Source: Verrucomicrobiia bacterium (GTDB lineage: Bacteria; Verrucomicrobiota; Verrucomicrobiia; Limisphaerales; JAEYXS01). Taken from it: a stretch of DNA of 64,000 nt. Under the pieces are notes generated by a model. That model had not been told where the DNA came from. It did no database searches and was given only the letters and a program-made list of their open reading frames with translations. The stretch spans positions 1 to 64,000 of the forward strand of contig DASWYF010000008.1 of assembly GCA_036405135.1 (NCBI GenBank), written 5' to 3'. Each line of letters begins with the position of its first letter. Positions within the stretch are counted from its first letter, which is position 1. A program made the position numbers and the translations under genes. Shown piece by piece: positions 34,384 to 43,763 of this stretch.

Positions 34384-34836
34384 TTACGGAGCGGCCACGT
34401 CAGCCAAACTGAACTGGCCGCTCTTTTCATTCATGACCCATTCCTTACCAGCTGGTGCTTTTGGCCATTCAGGCAGACCCAAGGGATAATTCGGATCTTT
34501 CCACGCTTTGAGTTCATCCAAGGTCGGGATGCGATTTTTCTGCGAGATGTAATTCTCGGCGAACCAATCGAGATGTTCGATGATCTTGGCGATGTCTTTT
34601 TGTGAATAAGCGGCTGGATCGGTGGAGGAGAGAACATTTTGCGCTACGGGAGCAGCAGTGTTTCCGGGAGCGGTTGCTGGTGCCGCTGGTGCAGGGATCA
34701 ATGAGATTGCTTCTGCAGGAGCAGGAGTAGGAGCGGGTGCCAGGTCTTCAGTCTCAGAGCTGCAAGCAGTGAGAGCAAGCAGACTCAGAGTGACACACAT
34801 CAGAGCGGGACGATTTGATAGCAAAGAGAGTTTCAT
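34384..34836 (-). CDS. Small lipoprotein, unknown function
   Basis: About 150 residues from ATG 34836. LMCVTLSLLALTACSSE is a lipoprotein signal with lipobox LTAC. A Pro/Ala-rich linker (PAPTPAPAEA, PAPAAPATAPG) leads to a small helical domain (YSQKDIAKIIEHLDWFAENYISQ ... LDELKAWKDPNYPLG ... KEWVMNEKSGQFSL). The globular end resembles the short C-terminal domains found beside pseudopilins in PVC bacteria. It lies 32 bp downstream of the pseudopilin gene on the same strand. Confidence 0.75.
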   Translation of the reverse strand: MKLSLLSNRPALMCVTLSLLALTACSSETEDLAPAPTPAPAEAISLIPAPAAPATAPGNTAAPVAQNVLSSTDPAAYSQKDIAKIIEHLDWFAENYISQKNRIPTLDELKAWKDPNYPLGLPEWPKAPAGKEWVMNEKSGQFSLADVAAP

Positions 34837-34868
34837 AATCTCGAGTGAATGGGTATCCCTCGGTGTGA

Positions 34869-35792
34869 TCAGTCCTTCGGATTGATGGTCCAAGCACCGG
34901 ATTGTTTGTTCAGATCGGTCGTGGTGATGGTCTTGGCGGGTGGTTGGAATTCCGCATGGGCATCAGCGTAGAGGTAATTGTAACCACTGTTGTGATAGAG
35001 AGAGAGGCCGATGGTACCATTCTGCTGGTTGGGGTGGTCGGTGGTGGCACCGTTTTCGTTGCCGCCATATTGCACATGGCTACCGGTGCTGACGCGTTCC
35101 ACGACCAGGATGGTTTCCGGCTGGTTCTGGATGAGCGTGGTACGCACCGCAGCTTGGCGGCTCGGCCATGGTTTTGTATTCGCTGTGGAATCTCCGCCAT
35201 ACCATGTGTCTGCACTGTTCCAGGAGGTATGTGCGGGAGTAGTTTGACGCCAGAAAACTCCGATGCCGCATTTGTTCACCGGGCTGGGCGGCCAAGTTTC
35301 TGCTGCGGTGGCAGCGTAAGTCCAGGTAACGGTATCACCGCGTTGATGCGTAGGCAGGGAATAACTGCGGAAGGAACGTATGGGGTTGGATACGCCGCCA
35401 TTGGCAAAGATGCGCTCGACCTTGTCGGAAGGGCACGTGATGGCTTTCACCTGCGTGATTTTTTGTTGTGTGCTCGAGAGAAGTTGTGTGGGTGTTTCGT
35501 AGCCTCCCAAGTAAGGAGAAAGCAGGTCATCCCACGTGACGTCGTAGTTGTTGTGCTGGCGCAGCACTGCATAGGGCAGTTTCTCCGCGCTGTCAGTGGT
35601 ATACATGCCTATGCCCACGCCTTGCTGTTTCATGTTGCTCAGGCATTGGGTGATCTGGGCGCGCGTTTTGGCCTTGGCGAGAGCGGGGAGCAACATGCCC
35701 GCGAGGATTGCAATGATGGCGATGACCACGAGCAGTTCAATCAAGGTAAAACCGGAGACTGCCCGTGACGACAGGTGTCTTTTATTCGTCAT
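34869..35792 (-). CDS. Type II secretion/type IV-like pseudopilin (prepilin N-methylation motif, DUF1559-like)
   Basis: About 307 residues from ATG 35792. The N-terminus [18 protein letters not shown] has the prepilin cleavage site (G/F) with Glu at +5, followed by [16 protein letters not shown], the hallmark of the expanded PVC pseudopilin family. [13 protein letters not shown] near the end corresponds to the H-x9-DG-type C-terminal motif, here with DAH. These proteins are assembled by a prepilin peptidase not seen here; dozens of paralogues per genome are usual. A basic leader ([11 protein letters not shown]) precedes the cut. The lipoprotein gene follows. Confidence 0.92.
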   Translation of the reverse strand: MTNKRHLSSRAVSGFTLIELLVVIAIIAILAGMLLPALAKAKTRAQITQCLSNMKQQGVGIGMYTTDSAEKLPYAVLRQHNNYDVTWDDLLSPYLGGYETPTQLLSSTQQKITQVKAITCPSDKVERIFANGGVSNPIRSFRSYSLPTHQRGDTVTWTYAATAAETWPPSPVNKCGIGVFWRQTTPAHTSWNSADTWYGGDSTANTKPWPSRQAAVRTTLIQNQPETILVVERVSTGSHVQYGGNENGATTDHPNQQNGTIGLSLYHNSGYNYLYADAHAEFQPPAKTITTTDLNKQSGAWTINPKD

Positions 35793-35904
35793 AAAAGTGA
35801 ATTGGTATTTAATGACAAATGGCGGAAGAATCTGTTTTCTTAGCAATGATGCGGGTACGCTCTTTGGGTGATACGGAGATTAGTTCGTCCAAATAGCGGA
35901 CATG

Positions 35905-35942
35905 TAAAAATAAAAAAGGCGGCCTGCAGAATGCAGGCCGCC
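35905..35942 (-). terminator. Terminator of the Gfo/Idh/MocA gene
   Basis: On the minus strand GGCGGCCTGCA-TTC-TGCAGGCCGCC, a perfect 11-bp stem (35918-35942), is followed by TTTTTTATTTTT. Confidence 0.93.
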
Positions 35943-35972
35943 TGTCCTAATGTAATTAATGGAGAGTTTGTT

Positions 35973-37262
35973 TTAGAAATACTTCGTCACACCGGGTGAA
36001 GCCATCGGAGGCACATCGAGTTTCATATCCCACGCAAGATTTTTCGGGAACAGGTCTTCTTGTGAGTTGATCGCCATATCCCAAGTGATCTCCTGACCAG
36101 TATAAGCGGACATACGGCCCATGATCGCCATGATGCAGCTCTTGATCATCCAATCGCCGTCATTGCAGACATTGCCGGAGCGGATGGAGGCGAAGAGTTC
36201 GTCGTGTTCGTTCTGATACATGTCGCCCTTCTCGCCGGTGTAGCGCCAGACAGGTTTGCCGCTCGCGTCAAAGATCTCGGGGGCGGTCTTGCGGCCGATG
36301 ATGCATTTGCCTTTATTGCCCTGGATGTAATCGGCGTGTTCTTTGTAGGAATGATCCTGATACTTCGTCTTCAGCATCGTGCGACGGCCATCGGCGTATT
36401 CCCAAGTGACGTCGAAATGGTCATAGATGTTGCCGAAGGAAGGCACCTGGCGTCCACCGGAGGCAACGCATTTGATGGGGGCCACGTCCTTCATGATCCA
36501 ATTGATCTTGTCCACGCTATGGACGGCCACTTCCATCATCCAATCGCCGGAGAGCCAGAGGAAGTTGGACCAGTTATTGAGCTGCCATTGCAGGTCGGTC
36601 CATTCGGGCTTACGGGTGCCGGGGAATTTCGTGGAGAGCGTGCCGCCCATGCGAGTGGAATAAACGGAAAGGACATCGCCAATGGAACCGTCGTGAACGC
36701 GTTTCATCGTTTCACGGAGCGTGTTGTCGAAGCGGAAGCAAAAGCCTGCGCGCAGGGCGAGTTTCTTCTGTTTGGCGAGTTCGACGGATTTCAACACAGA
36801 ACGGATACCGGGGCCGTCAATAGCCATGGGTTTCTCACAGAAGACGTGTTTACCGGCCTCAATCGCAGCGGCGAGATGGCGTGAACGGAAACCGCCGGGA
36901 GCGGCGAGTAGGACGACATCCACGCCACTATCGATGACTTTTTGGTAAGCATCCAATCCGGTGAATTTCTTGTCCGCATTTACCTTCACCTTTTCGCCGT
37001 GCTGCTTGGCGAGGCCTTGCAGGGATTGCTCCAGCTTGTCGGCGTAGATATCGCCCATGGCCACGAGTTCCACATTGCTGTCCGCGCTCAAAGCCTGATT
37101 GGCGGCACCGCTGCCACGACCCCCACAGCCTACGAGGCCGATGCGCAGCTTGTCGCTGTTCGATGCGGCGCTTAGGATGGTGGGGAAGGCGAGGGCAGTC
37201 GCACCCAAGGTGGCGGAGGTCTTCAGGAAATTGCGGCGGGAAGTGTCAGTCGGGGTGTTCAT
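35973..37262 (-). CDS. Tat-exported Gfo/Idh/MocA-family oxidoreductase
   Basis: About 429 residues from ATG 37262 (MNTPTDTSRRNFLKTSATLG), a twin-arginine signal. The Rossmann fold follows: KLRIGLVGCGGRGSGAANQAL (NAD(P)-binding GxGxxG), VELVAMGDIY, and EKPMAIDGPGIRSV with the family's EKP motif. GGDWMMEVAVHSVDKINWIM carries the conserved His. The two-domain form with a Tat signal is typical of PVC periplasmic sugar oxidoreductases. Substrate unknown. It has its own strong terminator. Confidence 0.92.
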   Translation of the reverse strand: MNTPTDTSRRNFLKTSATLGATALAFPTILSAASNSDKLRIGLVGCGGRGSGAANQALSADSNVELVAMGDIYADKLEQSLQGLAKQHGEKVKVNADKKFTGLDAYQKVIDSGVDVVLLAAPGGFRSRHLAAAIEAGKHVFCEKPMAIDGPGIRSVLKSVELAKQKKLALRAGFCFRFDNTLRETMKRVHDGSIGDVLSVYSTRMGGTLSTKFPGTRKPEWTDLQWQLNNWSNFLWLSGDWMMEVAVHSVDKINWIMKDVAPIKCVASGGRQVPSFGNIYDHFDVTWEYADGRRTMLKTKYQDHSYKEHADYIQGNKGKCIIGRKTAPEIFDASGKPVWRYTGEKGDMYQNEHDELFASIRSGNVCNDGDWMIKSCIMAIMGRMSAYTGQEITWDMAINSQEDLFPKNLAWDMKLDVPPMASPGVTKYF

Positions 37263-37342
37263 AGTCAATTGGTTGGATTAAGTACAGCAAACACAACGCT
37301 GATATGGACGTCAATCGCAGGCTGTTCCATCAAAGAATTTTA

Positions 37343-38056
37343 TCACGGTAATTTGCCCCAGATGTCTTCCATCAATTTGAAGACTTCGGGCTCGTGGGTT
37401 TTGAGTTCACCACGGTTGAAGGGGAAGAAATCGTTCATGCCGAAGTAGGATTCGGTCATCTCGGCGAAGAATTCTTTGTGATTGGTGAGGCCGTAATGGC
37501 GACGGGGATGGCCTTCGATGTAGAGGGAAGTTTCATATTCCGATTTCTGCCGCCACTTTTCCCATGCGGTCTTGATGCGAGGTTCTTCAAAGCCGAGGAC
37601 GCGATCGTGGTAGGCATGGGCGAGTTCGTGAAGGACACACCATGGCTGGATGCGATGATGACGGAGGGCGGTGAAACCTTCGGCGGAAGGGATGTGTACG
37701 CACTTAGCGAGATTGGTGGAGTAGCCGTTCTCACGCAGCCAGCCGGAGCTGGGATGATACTGCATGTTGCCCAGCTTGCCATGGGTGAGATCGAGCCAGA
37801 TGGGGACGGCGCGGAGTTTGGCGAGTTGGTTCGTGGGTGTGATGAGGGCGATTTCGTAGAGTGAATTCTCCAGCATCCGCAAGGCGCGCTGGCCGAGTTC
37901 TTTGTTGGATTCTTCCAGCAGGCGTTTGTCCACCTGCAAGGTCCAGCCTTCGATCTGGCGCGTTTCGTGAGCGGTGGGTTTGGCGGCTTCGTCGGCGCTG
38001 AAGGCGGCGATGGGCAGGCAACACAATGCGAGGAGAATTGAGAGGCGATAGAGCAT
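37343..38056 (-). CDS. Secreted zinc-metalloprotease-like protein (HELAH motif)
   Basis: About 237 residues. ATG 38056 starts a signal peptide (YRLSILLALCCLPIAAFSAD). VLHELAHAYHDRVLG is an HExxH zinc-binding motif, and HKEFFAEMTESYFG provides a downstream acidic residue as third ligand in the gluzincin/anthrax-lethal-factor-like style. TLQVDKRLLEE and YHPSSGWLRENGYS mark the N-terminal part. The start sits 3 bp after the hydrolase stop, so the two are coupled. Possibly a peptidase or a binding-only homologue; the substrate is unknown. Confidence 0.82.
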   Translation of the reverse strand: MLYRLSILLALCCLPIAAFSADEAAKPTAHETRQIEGWTLQVDKRLLEESNKELGQRALRMLENSLYEIALITPTNQLAKLRAVPIWLDLTHGKLGNMQYHPSSGWLRENGYSTNLAKCVHIPSAEGFTALRHHRIQPWCVLHELAHAYHDRVLGFEEPRIKTAWEKWRQKSEYETSLYIEGHPRRHYGLTNHKEFFAEMTESYFGMNDFFPFNRGELKTHEPEVFKLMEDIWGKLP

Positions 38057-38058
38057 GA

Positions 38059-38967
38059 TCAATCCTGTTTCTTTTCTGATTTGACGGGAGTGCTTCTGGC
38101 TTCGGGCCTTTTCAAGGTCGGTGGGTCTTTTAACCAGCCGAGCGAGGTGAGGAATTTGTCGGTTTCCAGCAGCGTCTCATACCAATACTTGCTGTCTTCC
38201 TTGCCGTAGTTGAAGAAGCCGTGGCCTTGGCCTTCGTAGATGTGGGTGTCACAGCGAACCCCGGCCTTTTCCATGTTCGCTTTGAAGGTTTCCACGGTTT
38301 TCACAGGGATGAGATTGTCTTTCGAGCCGAGGAACACGATGGCCGGAGGATCATCCTTGGTGATGTTGTGAGCGGGGGAGAATTCTTTGTAGCGGTCGCC
38401 GACGCGATTGGCGCCCCAACCACCGGGGCCGTTATCGAAGACGGGATTGTAGAGGAGGAGGGCGTTAGATTTCGCGGAGATTTTCAAATCATCTTGCGGG
38501 TCATCGGTGCCATCCACCATGCCAACAAAGGCGGCGAGGTGGCCGCCCGCTGAGCCGCCACCGGAGGCGATGCGGTTTGGATCAATGCCGAGTTCCTTCG
38601 CATGCGAGCGTACCCAGCGCATCGCAGATTTGGCATCGTGGATGCATTGAGTGGGCGGCTCGTTGGTCTTTTTGTCGAGCAAGCGGTATTGTACCTGGAT
38701 GCAGACGAGTCCGCGCGTGATGAGATATTCGCTATGCTCGTTGAATTGCGAGGGACTGCCACCGGTCCAGCCGCCACCGTGGAAGAAGACGGCAGCGGGG
38801 CGTTGATCGGATGATTTCCAATCGGCAGGTTTGAGGACGAAGAGTTTCAGTTCGCGGTCACCGATCTTTTTATAGATGTGGGATTCACCAACAGGGGGAG
38901 CGGCTTGGGTGATTAAATTGGACGAGAGTATGAAACCGAGGATGAGCAGGGTGAGGGCGGATTTCAT
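38059..38967 (-). CDS. Secreted alpha/beta-hydrolase (BD-FAE/lipase-like esterase)
   Basis: 302 residues with signal peptide ALTLLILGFILSSNLITQA. PAAVFFHGGGWTGG is the HGGG oxyanion motif, IASGGGSAGGHLAAFVG the GxSxG nucleophile, VFLGSKDNLIP the acid region and GQGHGFFNYG the catalytic His. This places it in the acetyl-esterase/BD-FAE group acting on acylated polysaccharide. It is first of a two-gene unit with the HELAH protein. The C-terminus is Lys/Pro-rich. Confidence 0.9.
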   Translation of the reverse strand: MKSALTLLILGFILSSNLITQAAPPVGESHIYKKIGDRELKLFVLKPADWKSSDQRPAAVFFHGGGWTGGSPSQFNEHSEYLITRGLVCIQVQYRLLDKKTNEPPTQCIHDAKSAMRWVRSHAKELGIDPNRIASGGGSAGGHLAAFVGMVDGTDDPQDDLKISAKSNALLLYNPVFDNGPGGWGANRVGDRYKEFSPAHNITKDDPPAIVFLGSKDNLIPVKTVETFKANMEKAGVRCDTHIYEGQGHGFFNYGKEDSKYWYETLLETDKFLTSLGWLKDPPTLKRPEARSTPVKSEKKQD

Positions 38968-39270
38968 TGTCTTATGGTGGCAGGATTTTGAGCGGAGGCA
39001 CGCCTGTTTTTTTTGCGGTGGAAAAACATCGGGCTCATTTGGCTGCTGCCCGCAAAGACAGAAAAAAGAGAGCGAGCGAAGTTTGAAGGGATCAGTGCCT
39101 CCTCTCCCCGACCCTCTCCTCCAACTATCGTTGGAGGAGAGGGAGATAGAGCGTTTTGCTGCTTTCCTAAGCCATAGTCATTGCAGGGGCATTACCAAAT
39201 GCGCCCAACAACATCACTGTGTCTGTGCGGGCAGCAACTTACTGCCGGCTGGAATCCGGCAGCACGGGGC
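38968..39270. other. Intergenic region with a dispersed repeat
   Basis: 303 bp between the hydrolase start and the SDR stop. It holds a variant of the CCCTCACC-type repeat (39095-39150) and a TGCCGG-CTGGAAT-CCGGCA hairpin near 39242. No gene is supported. Confidence 0.6.
39095..39150. repeat. Hairpin variant of the dispersed GC-rich repeat
   Basis: Contains CCTCTCCCCGACC and the perfect 12-bp stem CTCTCCTCCAAC-TATC-GTTGGAGGAGAG (39114-39141). It shares layout with the copies at 30260 and 63400 but has a different stem tip. Confidence 0.65.
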
Positions 39271-40035
39271 TTAGGGCTTCGGCTTTTTGCCGACGCGGCT
39301 GACGCCGAGGCCGCCATCGACGGCAAGGATCTGTCCGGTGATGTAGCTGGAGGCTTCAGAGCAGAGGAAGATCGCGGAGCCTACGCAATCGGCGGCGGTG
39401 CCGAAGCGTTCGAGGACGAATTTCTGTTCGTAGTCGGCGACGCGTTCGGGAGATTTGCCGAGGCGTTCGTGGGTGAAGTCCGTATCAATGACGCCGGGGG
39501 CGATGGCATTCACGCGGATCTTTTGCGGCCCGAGGGCGACGCTCAGAGTTTTCACCATGCCGATCATCCCGGCCTTGGCGATATCATACGCGGTGCAGTC
39601 GTGATCTGCCTGCATGCCGCTGGTATCAGCGACAAGAACGACTGAGCCTGGATGGCCTTCTTCCCACAAGACTTTGGCGAATTCCTGGATGAGGAAATAG
39701 TTGCCCGTGAGGTGGAGGTCCATCGTGTTCTTCCAGCGCTGCATATTCATCTCGCGGAAGGGCACGTCGTAGAAGGAGCCGGCGTTGCAGACAAGCAGGT
39801 CCAGCTTGGACATGCGCTTGCGAGCGGCAGTGATGATGTCGCGCGGGGACATCACAGAGCGCAAATCGCCATTCACGTAAGGACAAGTGGGCGGGATGTC
39901 TTTCGGGCGATTCTTGGTGCCGTGAAAGACGACTTCGGCACCGGCTTCGTGCAAGCCCTTGCCGATAGCGAGCCCGATACCGCGTGACGAGCCGGTGACC
40001 AGTGCGCCGTGACCTTGCAGAGAGAACAAACTCAT
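39271..40035 (-). CDS. Short-chain dehydrogenase/reductase
   Basis: 254 residues, the classic SDR length. The N-terminal cofactor motif is VTGSSRGIGLAIGKGL, with NAG in LLVCNAGSFYDVPF. The catalytic Ser lies in VADTSGMQADHDCTAYDIAKAGM, which also holds the YxxxK pair, and the C-terminal signature RVNAIAPGVIDTDF is present. No signal peptide, so it is cytoplasmic. It lies 14 bp downstream of the large haem propeller gene on the same strand, hinting at a shared sugar or polyol oxidation pathway. The substrate cannot be told. Confidence 0.94.
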   Translation of the reverse strand: MSLFSLQGHGALVTGSSRGIGLAIGKGLHEAGAEVVFHGTKNRPKDIPPTCPYVNGDLRSVMSPRDIITAARKRMSKLDLLVCNAGSFYDVPFREMNMQRWKNTMDLHLTGNYFLIQEFAKVLWEEGHPGSVVLVADTSGMQADHDCTAYDIAKAGMIGMVKTLSVALGPQKIRVNAIAPGVIDTDFTHERLGKSPERVADYEQKFVLERFGTAADCVGSAIFLCSEASSYITGQILAVDGGLGVSRVGKKPKP

Positions 40036-40049
40036 GAGTTCAACCGCTC

Positions 40050-43000
40050 TTATTTCAAGTTGGCGAGATACTCGATGACATCGCGCAAGTCCTGTTTGCT
40101 CAGGATGGTGCCGAGTTCGGGCAGCATGGAGGAGAGGCCTTTTTCGCGCTTGGCGATGTCTGTTTTCTTGATCTTCGTGGGGCCATCCTCGGGTGAAACG
40201 ACGAGCAATTCAGTTTCGCTTTCCTGCTTGAGGATGCCCATGACGGTCGGGCCGCTCTTCAAAGTCACGACCACGTTTTCATAGCCGGGGGAGATGATGG
40301 AGTTCGGATGCACGATGGAATCCAGAATGAATTCGCGATCTTTTTGAGAACCGATCTTGCCGAGGTCGGGGCCGACATCGCCACCTTCGCCATTGATCTT
40401 ATGGCAGCGGAAGCAGGCGGCTTCGGCGCGCTCGTAAAAGATCTCTTTGCCGCGGCGGGCTTCGCCGCCGTAGAGGACTTCACGGAAGCCGTAGAGGGTG
40501 TCCTTCTTGTTCTGCTTGGAGGTGTAGGCTTTCAAGGCGTCCTTCACTGTTTGTGCCTTGCGGCCTTGGGCAGCTGAGAGGACATCGAGTTGGATCTCAC
40601 GCGGCACGGAACCGTCTTTCAGTTTGCCGAGCCAGATGACGACGAGGGCATCGGCCTCTTCGCTCTGGATGCCGGAGAGGGTTTCCAAGGCGGCTTGCTG
40701 TTCGCCCACAGAGCCTTGCTCCAAGGTGGTGGCGATGGTCTTCATCATGTTCGGACCGGCCATGGCGGTGAGGAGGCGGCTGCCTTCGCGGCGCAGCATC
40801 TGTTCCTTGTCTGCACGAGCGATCTGGATGCTGTCGTTGAGTTTGGAATCTTTCAATCCGGCGAGGGCGCGCAAGGCGGCCACGCGGACATCCACCTTGA
40901 GTTGGCTATCAGCCACGAGGCTGCGGAGGGTTTCACCGGCTTCTTTCATCTCCAATTTCTCGATGGCGATGATGGCGGCGATGCGCACATTGTCATTGGT
41001 CGCATTCAACAAGCCTTTCCAGGTGGACTTGAGCGCTTGTTTTGCAGGAGCGGCATCGCGGTTAGCGATCGGGCGCCAGAGGCCGGTGATGCGATCGCGG
41101 CCACCGGGCTTGGCCCAGTCGCCAAGGAACTCAATGCCTTCGACGCGGACGGCTTCGCTCACGTTATTCTGCGCGACCAAGGTGGAGATGGCTTGGGCGT
41201 TGCTGGATTTGCCGAGGCGGAAGTTGGCGTTCATCGCGCGGCGCAGAATCGGGTCGGATGCCTTGGCATCCTTGGTCAATTCGGCGAGTTGCGGCATGGC
41301 GTCATTGATGGGGACGTCATTGATGGCACGGGCGGCTTCCAGGACAATGAGGTTGTCGCGCTCTTTCAGGAACTGGGCGACATCGGGGCTTTCCAATTTG
41401 CGCATGCCGAGCAGGGCGGCGATGCGGACGGAGGGGGAGTTATCCTTCGCGGCTGCGTCGAGGCCTTTGCCGCCGTCGATGGCGAGCAGGGCCATCATGC
41501 ACGCATGACGGAGATACGGATCGCGTTCGCCGTTTTCACGGGCGACGTTGAGGATGCGTTCGATGGCGCGGGTATCGCCATAACGGCCAGCGGCTTGAAC
41601 GGCGAAGTAACGGACGCGGGCGTCGGAGTCCTGGAGCAATTGCATGAGGGCGTTAAAGGCGCCTTCATAACGGGCGATGCCCATGACACGAGCAGTCTGC
41701 GCGCGGACTTCGGGGTCTTTATCCAAGATTAACGGAACGAGTTCCTGTACGTGATCGAGTCCAGGAGTCTGACCCATCTGAGCGATGGCCCAGAGCGCAT
41801 GAACGCGGGTCATCTGGTTGCGGCTCGTCTTGGCGGCGATGATCAAGGCATCAAGCGGTTTGCTGAAGGGACGAAGGAAACGGGTGACTTTCGTCTTTTT
41901 GAATTCCTTGTCACGCGCTTCTTCGGCGATGGCGTATTGAGCGGCGAGACGCACCCGCTGGTCTTGATGGCCGAGGAGGTTGATAAGTTCATCATCGCTA
42001 CGACCGCGCATGCCAGCGGCGAGAATGGTCTTCGTATCCGTAACGGCATCGCTGCTGTCCACTTCGGGATCGTGAAGGCGGTAGATGCGGCCTTTGCCGG
42101 TCTTTTCCCAGCCACTGACCCAATCGAGCACGTAGATGCCGCCACCGGGAGCGAAGTCCACATCAGTCGGATACATGCCCCAGATGAGTTTGCCATCCAT
42201 CTTATCCAGCGTGTTATCCATCAAGTAATCCTTGGGATTGTTCACGAGATAAGAGGCACCGAAGGGACGCATCTTGAAGTAACGCACGCCACCGGGGAAA
42301 TCCGCGTAGAAGAATGTGTCCTTATACTTATCTGGCAGACCGGTGCCGGGATAATAGCTGATACCAGCGGGGCCGTGGCCGATGTGCGCGGCAGCGGGCA
42401 GGATGTAGGCAGCGGTGTTGCGCGGTGGGAGGTCCCAGAGTTTTTCGGAGTTCCACGCGCCGAGTTTGGGCAAGTGCTGCCAGCCATAGCGCCAGCCGTA
42501 ATCGGCACCTTCCACAATGTGGGTCCAGCGGGCCTTGTCGCCGCCATCAGCATTGTTATCACCAGTGAAGAGGTTGCCGTATTGATCGAAGGCGAGTTCC
42601 TGCGGATTGCGTAGACCGGTGGCGACGACTTCGAAGTCTGTGCCATCAGGATTGCAACGGAAGACCGCCCCGGTATCGGGCAATTCGATCTTCTTGCCTT
42701 CCTTGGTCTCTACGTGTGTGCCGCGATCTGCGATGGTGAAGTAAAGTTTGCCATCGGGGCCGAACTTCAAGCCGTGCATGTCATGACCGCCGTAGGCAAT
42801 GTGTACGCCGAAACCGCTGAGCAGGGGAACACGTTCCTTCGCCTTGCCGTTCTTATCGACGCCTTTCAACAGCCACAGATCAGGGATGCAGGTGAAGTAA
42901 ACGTCCTCACCCTTCACGGCGATACCAGCGGCCACGCCAGAGACGAGCGTATTGAAACCTTCAGCATAGATGCTGGATTTATCCACCTTGCCATCGCCGT

Positions 43001-43502
43001 TCGTATCTTCGATGAGGCGGATGCGCTCGGATTCGACTTCGAGATCTTTCCAGTCGAATTTGCCGTCGTTGTTGCGGTCTTTGATGATGTCCTTGGGGAG
43101 GGCAGTATTATCTGGAACGAGCTTCTCTTTCAGGAAATCGATGCGGTCTTGGACGGTGCGGAAGGAGAGGTCGTTCTCGGTCCAGTCGCGGTGCTTGCGG
43201 ATGTCGTAAACGGAGGTGCGACGGCGGCCGGTCTCGACGACGTAAGCGCGGCCCTTGTCATCGAAGGCGAAGCTGACGACGTCCTGGATGTCCGGTTCGG
43301 CAGCGAAGACATCGATCTTCAAGCCGGGCGTGATGCGGAACTTCTTCATCGCCGTTGCCGGGTCGTCGGCCAGCGAGACGCCTTCGGGATATTTGTCATC
43401 TTTCGTGCCGTCCGCGGCGTGAAGCGGCGCAATAGGAACGAAAGAGGTGAACAATGTCGCCGCTAGGCAAGCGGTGAGGGAACGATGGATCGGCTTCTGC
43501 AT
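40050..43502 (-). CDS. PVC-type secreted haem protein with propeller, long HEAT-repeat region and cytochrome c domain
   Basis: 1150 residues with a signal peptide (LTACLAATLFTSFVPIAPLHAA). The propeller carries ITPGLKIDVFAAEPDIQDVVSFAFDDKG, HDMHGLKFGPDGKLYF, GLRNPQELAFDQYGNLFTGDN and a WRYGWQH segment. About 400 residues of HEAT repeats follow (DQRVRLAAQYAIAEEA, PEVRAQTARVMGIARYEGAF, LRHACMMALLAIDG). The C-terminal haem domain has CFRCHKINGEGGDVGPDLGKIG and HPNSIISPGYENVVVTLKSG. It is the second such protein in the window and lacks the jelly-roll N-terminus of the first. The presumed role is periplasmic carbohydrate oxidation; the longer HEAT region may bind partner proteins. Confidence 0.93.
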   Translation of the reverse strand: MQKPIHRSLTACLAATLFTSFVPIAPLHAADGTKDDKYPEGVSLADDPATAMKKFRITPGLKIDVFAAEPDIQDVVSFAFDDKGRAYVVETGRRRTSVYDIRKHRDWTENDLSFRTVQDRIDFLKEKLVPDNTALPKDIIKDRNNDGKFDWKDLEVESERIRLIEDTNGDGKVDKSSIYAEGFNTLVSGVAAGIAVKGEDVYFTCIPDLWLLKGVDKNGKAKERVPLLSGFGVHIAYGGHDMHGLKFGPDGKLYFTIADRGTHVETKEGKKIELPDTGAVFRCNPDGTDFEVVATGLRNPQELAFDQYGNLFTGDNNADGGDKARWTHIVEGADYGWRYGWQHLPKLGAWNSEKLWDLPPRNTAAYILPAAAHIGHGPAGISYYPGTGLPDKYKDTFFYADFPGGVRYFKMRPFGASYLVNNPKDYLMDNTLDKMDGKLIWGMYPTDVDFAPGGGIYVLDWVSGWEKTGKGRIYRLHDPEVDSSDAVTDTKTILAAGMRGRSDDELINLLGHQDQRVRLAAQYAIAEEARDKEFKKTKVTRFLRPFSKPLDALIIAAKTSRNQMTRVHALWAIAQMGQTPGLDHVQELVPLILDKDPEVRAQTARVMGIARYEGAFNALMQLLQDSDARVRYFAVQAAGRYGDTRAIERILNVARENGERDPYLRHACMMALLAIDGGKGLDAAAKDNSPSVRIAALLGMRKLESPDVAQFLKERDNLIVLEAARAINDVPINDAMPQLAELTKDAKASDPILRRAMNANFRLGKSSNAQAISTLVAQNNVSEAVRVEGIEFLGDWAKPGGRDRITGLWRPIANRDAAPAKQALKSTWKGLLNATNDNVRIAAIIAIEKLEMKEAGETLRSLVADSQLKVDVRVAALRALAGLKDSKLNDSIQIARADKEQMLRREGSRLLTAMAGPNMMKTIATTLEQGSVGEQQAALETLSGIQSEEADALVVIWLGKLKDGSVPREIQLDVLSAAQGRKAQTVKDALKAYTSKQNKKDTLYGFREVLYGGEARRGKEIFYERAEAACFRCHKINGEGGDVGPDLGKIGSQKDREFILDSIVHPNSIISPGYENVVVTLKSGPTVMGILKQESETELLVVSPEDGPTKIKKTDIAKREKGLSSMLPELGTILSKQDLRDVIEYLANLK

Positions 43503-43600
43503 GGCGGGCCAAGAGTAACGAAATGTCGGCGGGAGGCAAGACCCGGAGGAGAGACGTCAATGCTTCTCCATCAGGATGCTTTGGTCTAGCATTTGAATGG

Positions 43601-43673
43601 TGTCCCCACCAGGAATTGAACCTGGATCAACGGTTTAGGAAACCGCTGCTCTATCCATTTGAGCTATGGAGAC
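43601..43673 (-). tRNA. tRNA-Arg (CCT), host of a genomic island
   Basis: 73-nt cloverleaf on the minus strand. Acceptor GTCTCCA pairs with TGGGGAC, and the anticodon loop TTCCTAA gives CCT. The T-arm is CAGGT-TCAATTC-CTGGT, the discriminator is A, and CCA is not encoded. Its anticodon loop and 5' half lie within a 40-bp sequence repeated at 57009-57048. The DNA upstream of its 5' end is island sequence, so its present promoter comes from the island. Confidence 0.95.
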
Positions 43674-43674
43674 A
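43635..43674. repeat. attL: 40-bp direct repeat in the tRNA-Arg 5' half
   Basis: Begins TTAGGAAACCGCTGCTC and ends TTTGAGCTATGGAGACA. It is identical over all 40 bases to 57009-57048, with flanks diverging at both ends. It runs from the tRNA anticodon loop to one base beyond the tRNA 5' end. Confidence 0.95.
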
Positions 43675-43679
43675 AACTA

Positions 43680-43728
43680 TTGCAAATAAGCCACTTGCAA
43701 CTCGTTTAAACCAGTGGAAATTTTGCAC
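43680..43728. promoter_or_regulatory. TTGCAA repeats beside attL, possible integrase arm sites
   Basis: TTGCAA occurs at 43680-43685 and 43695-43700, fifteen bases apart, with TTGCAC at 43723-43728. Short direct repeats flanking a tyrosine-integrase att core are typical arm-binding sites; no experimental support. Confidence 0.35.
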
Positions 43729-43735
43729 TTGTCAC
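43705..43735 (-). promoter_or_regulatory. Possible island-borne promoter of tRNA-Arg
   Basis: On the minus strand GTGACA (43735-43730), a 19-base spacer and TTTAAA (43710-43705) point toward the tRNA 5' end at 43673. The spacer is long and the -10 imperfect, so this is a weak candidate. Some promoter must lie within the island because the ancestral upstream DNA is now beyond attR. Confidence 0.3.
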
Positions 43736-43763
43736 CTATTTCTGTAACCATAACGCTTTCGGC

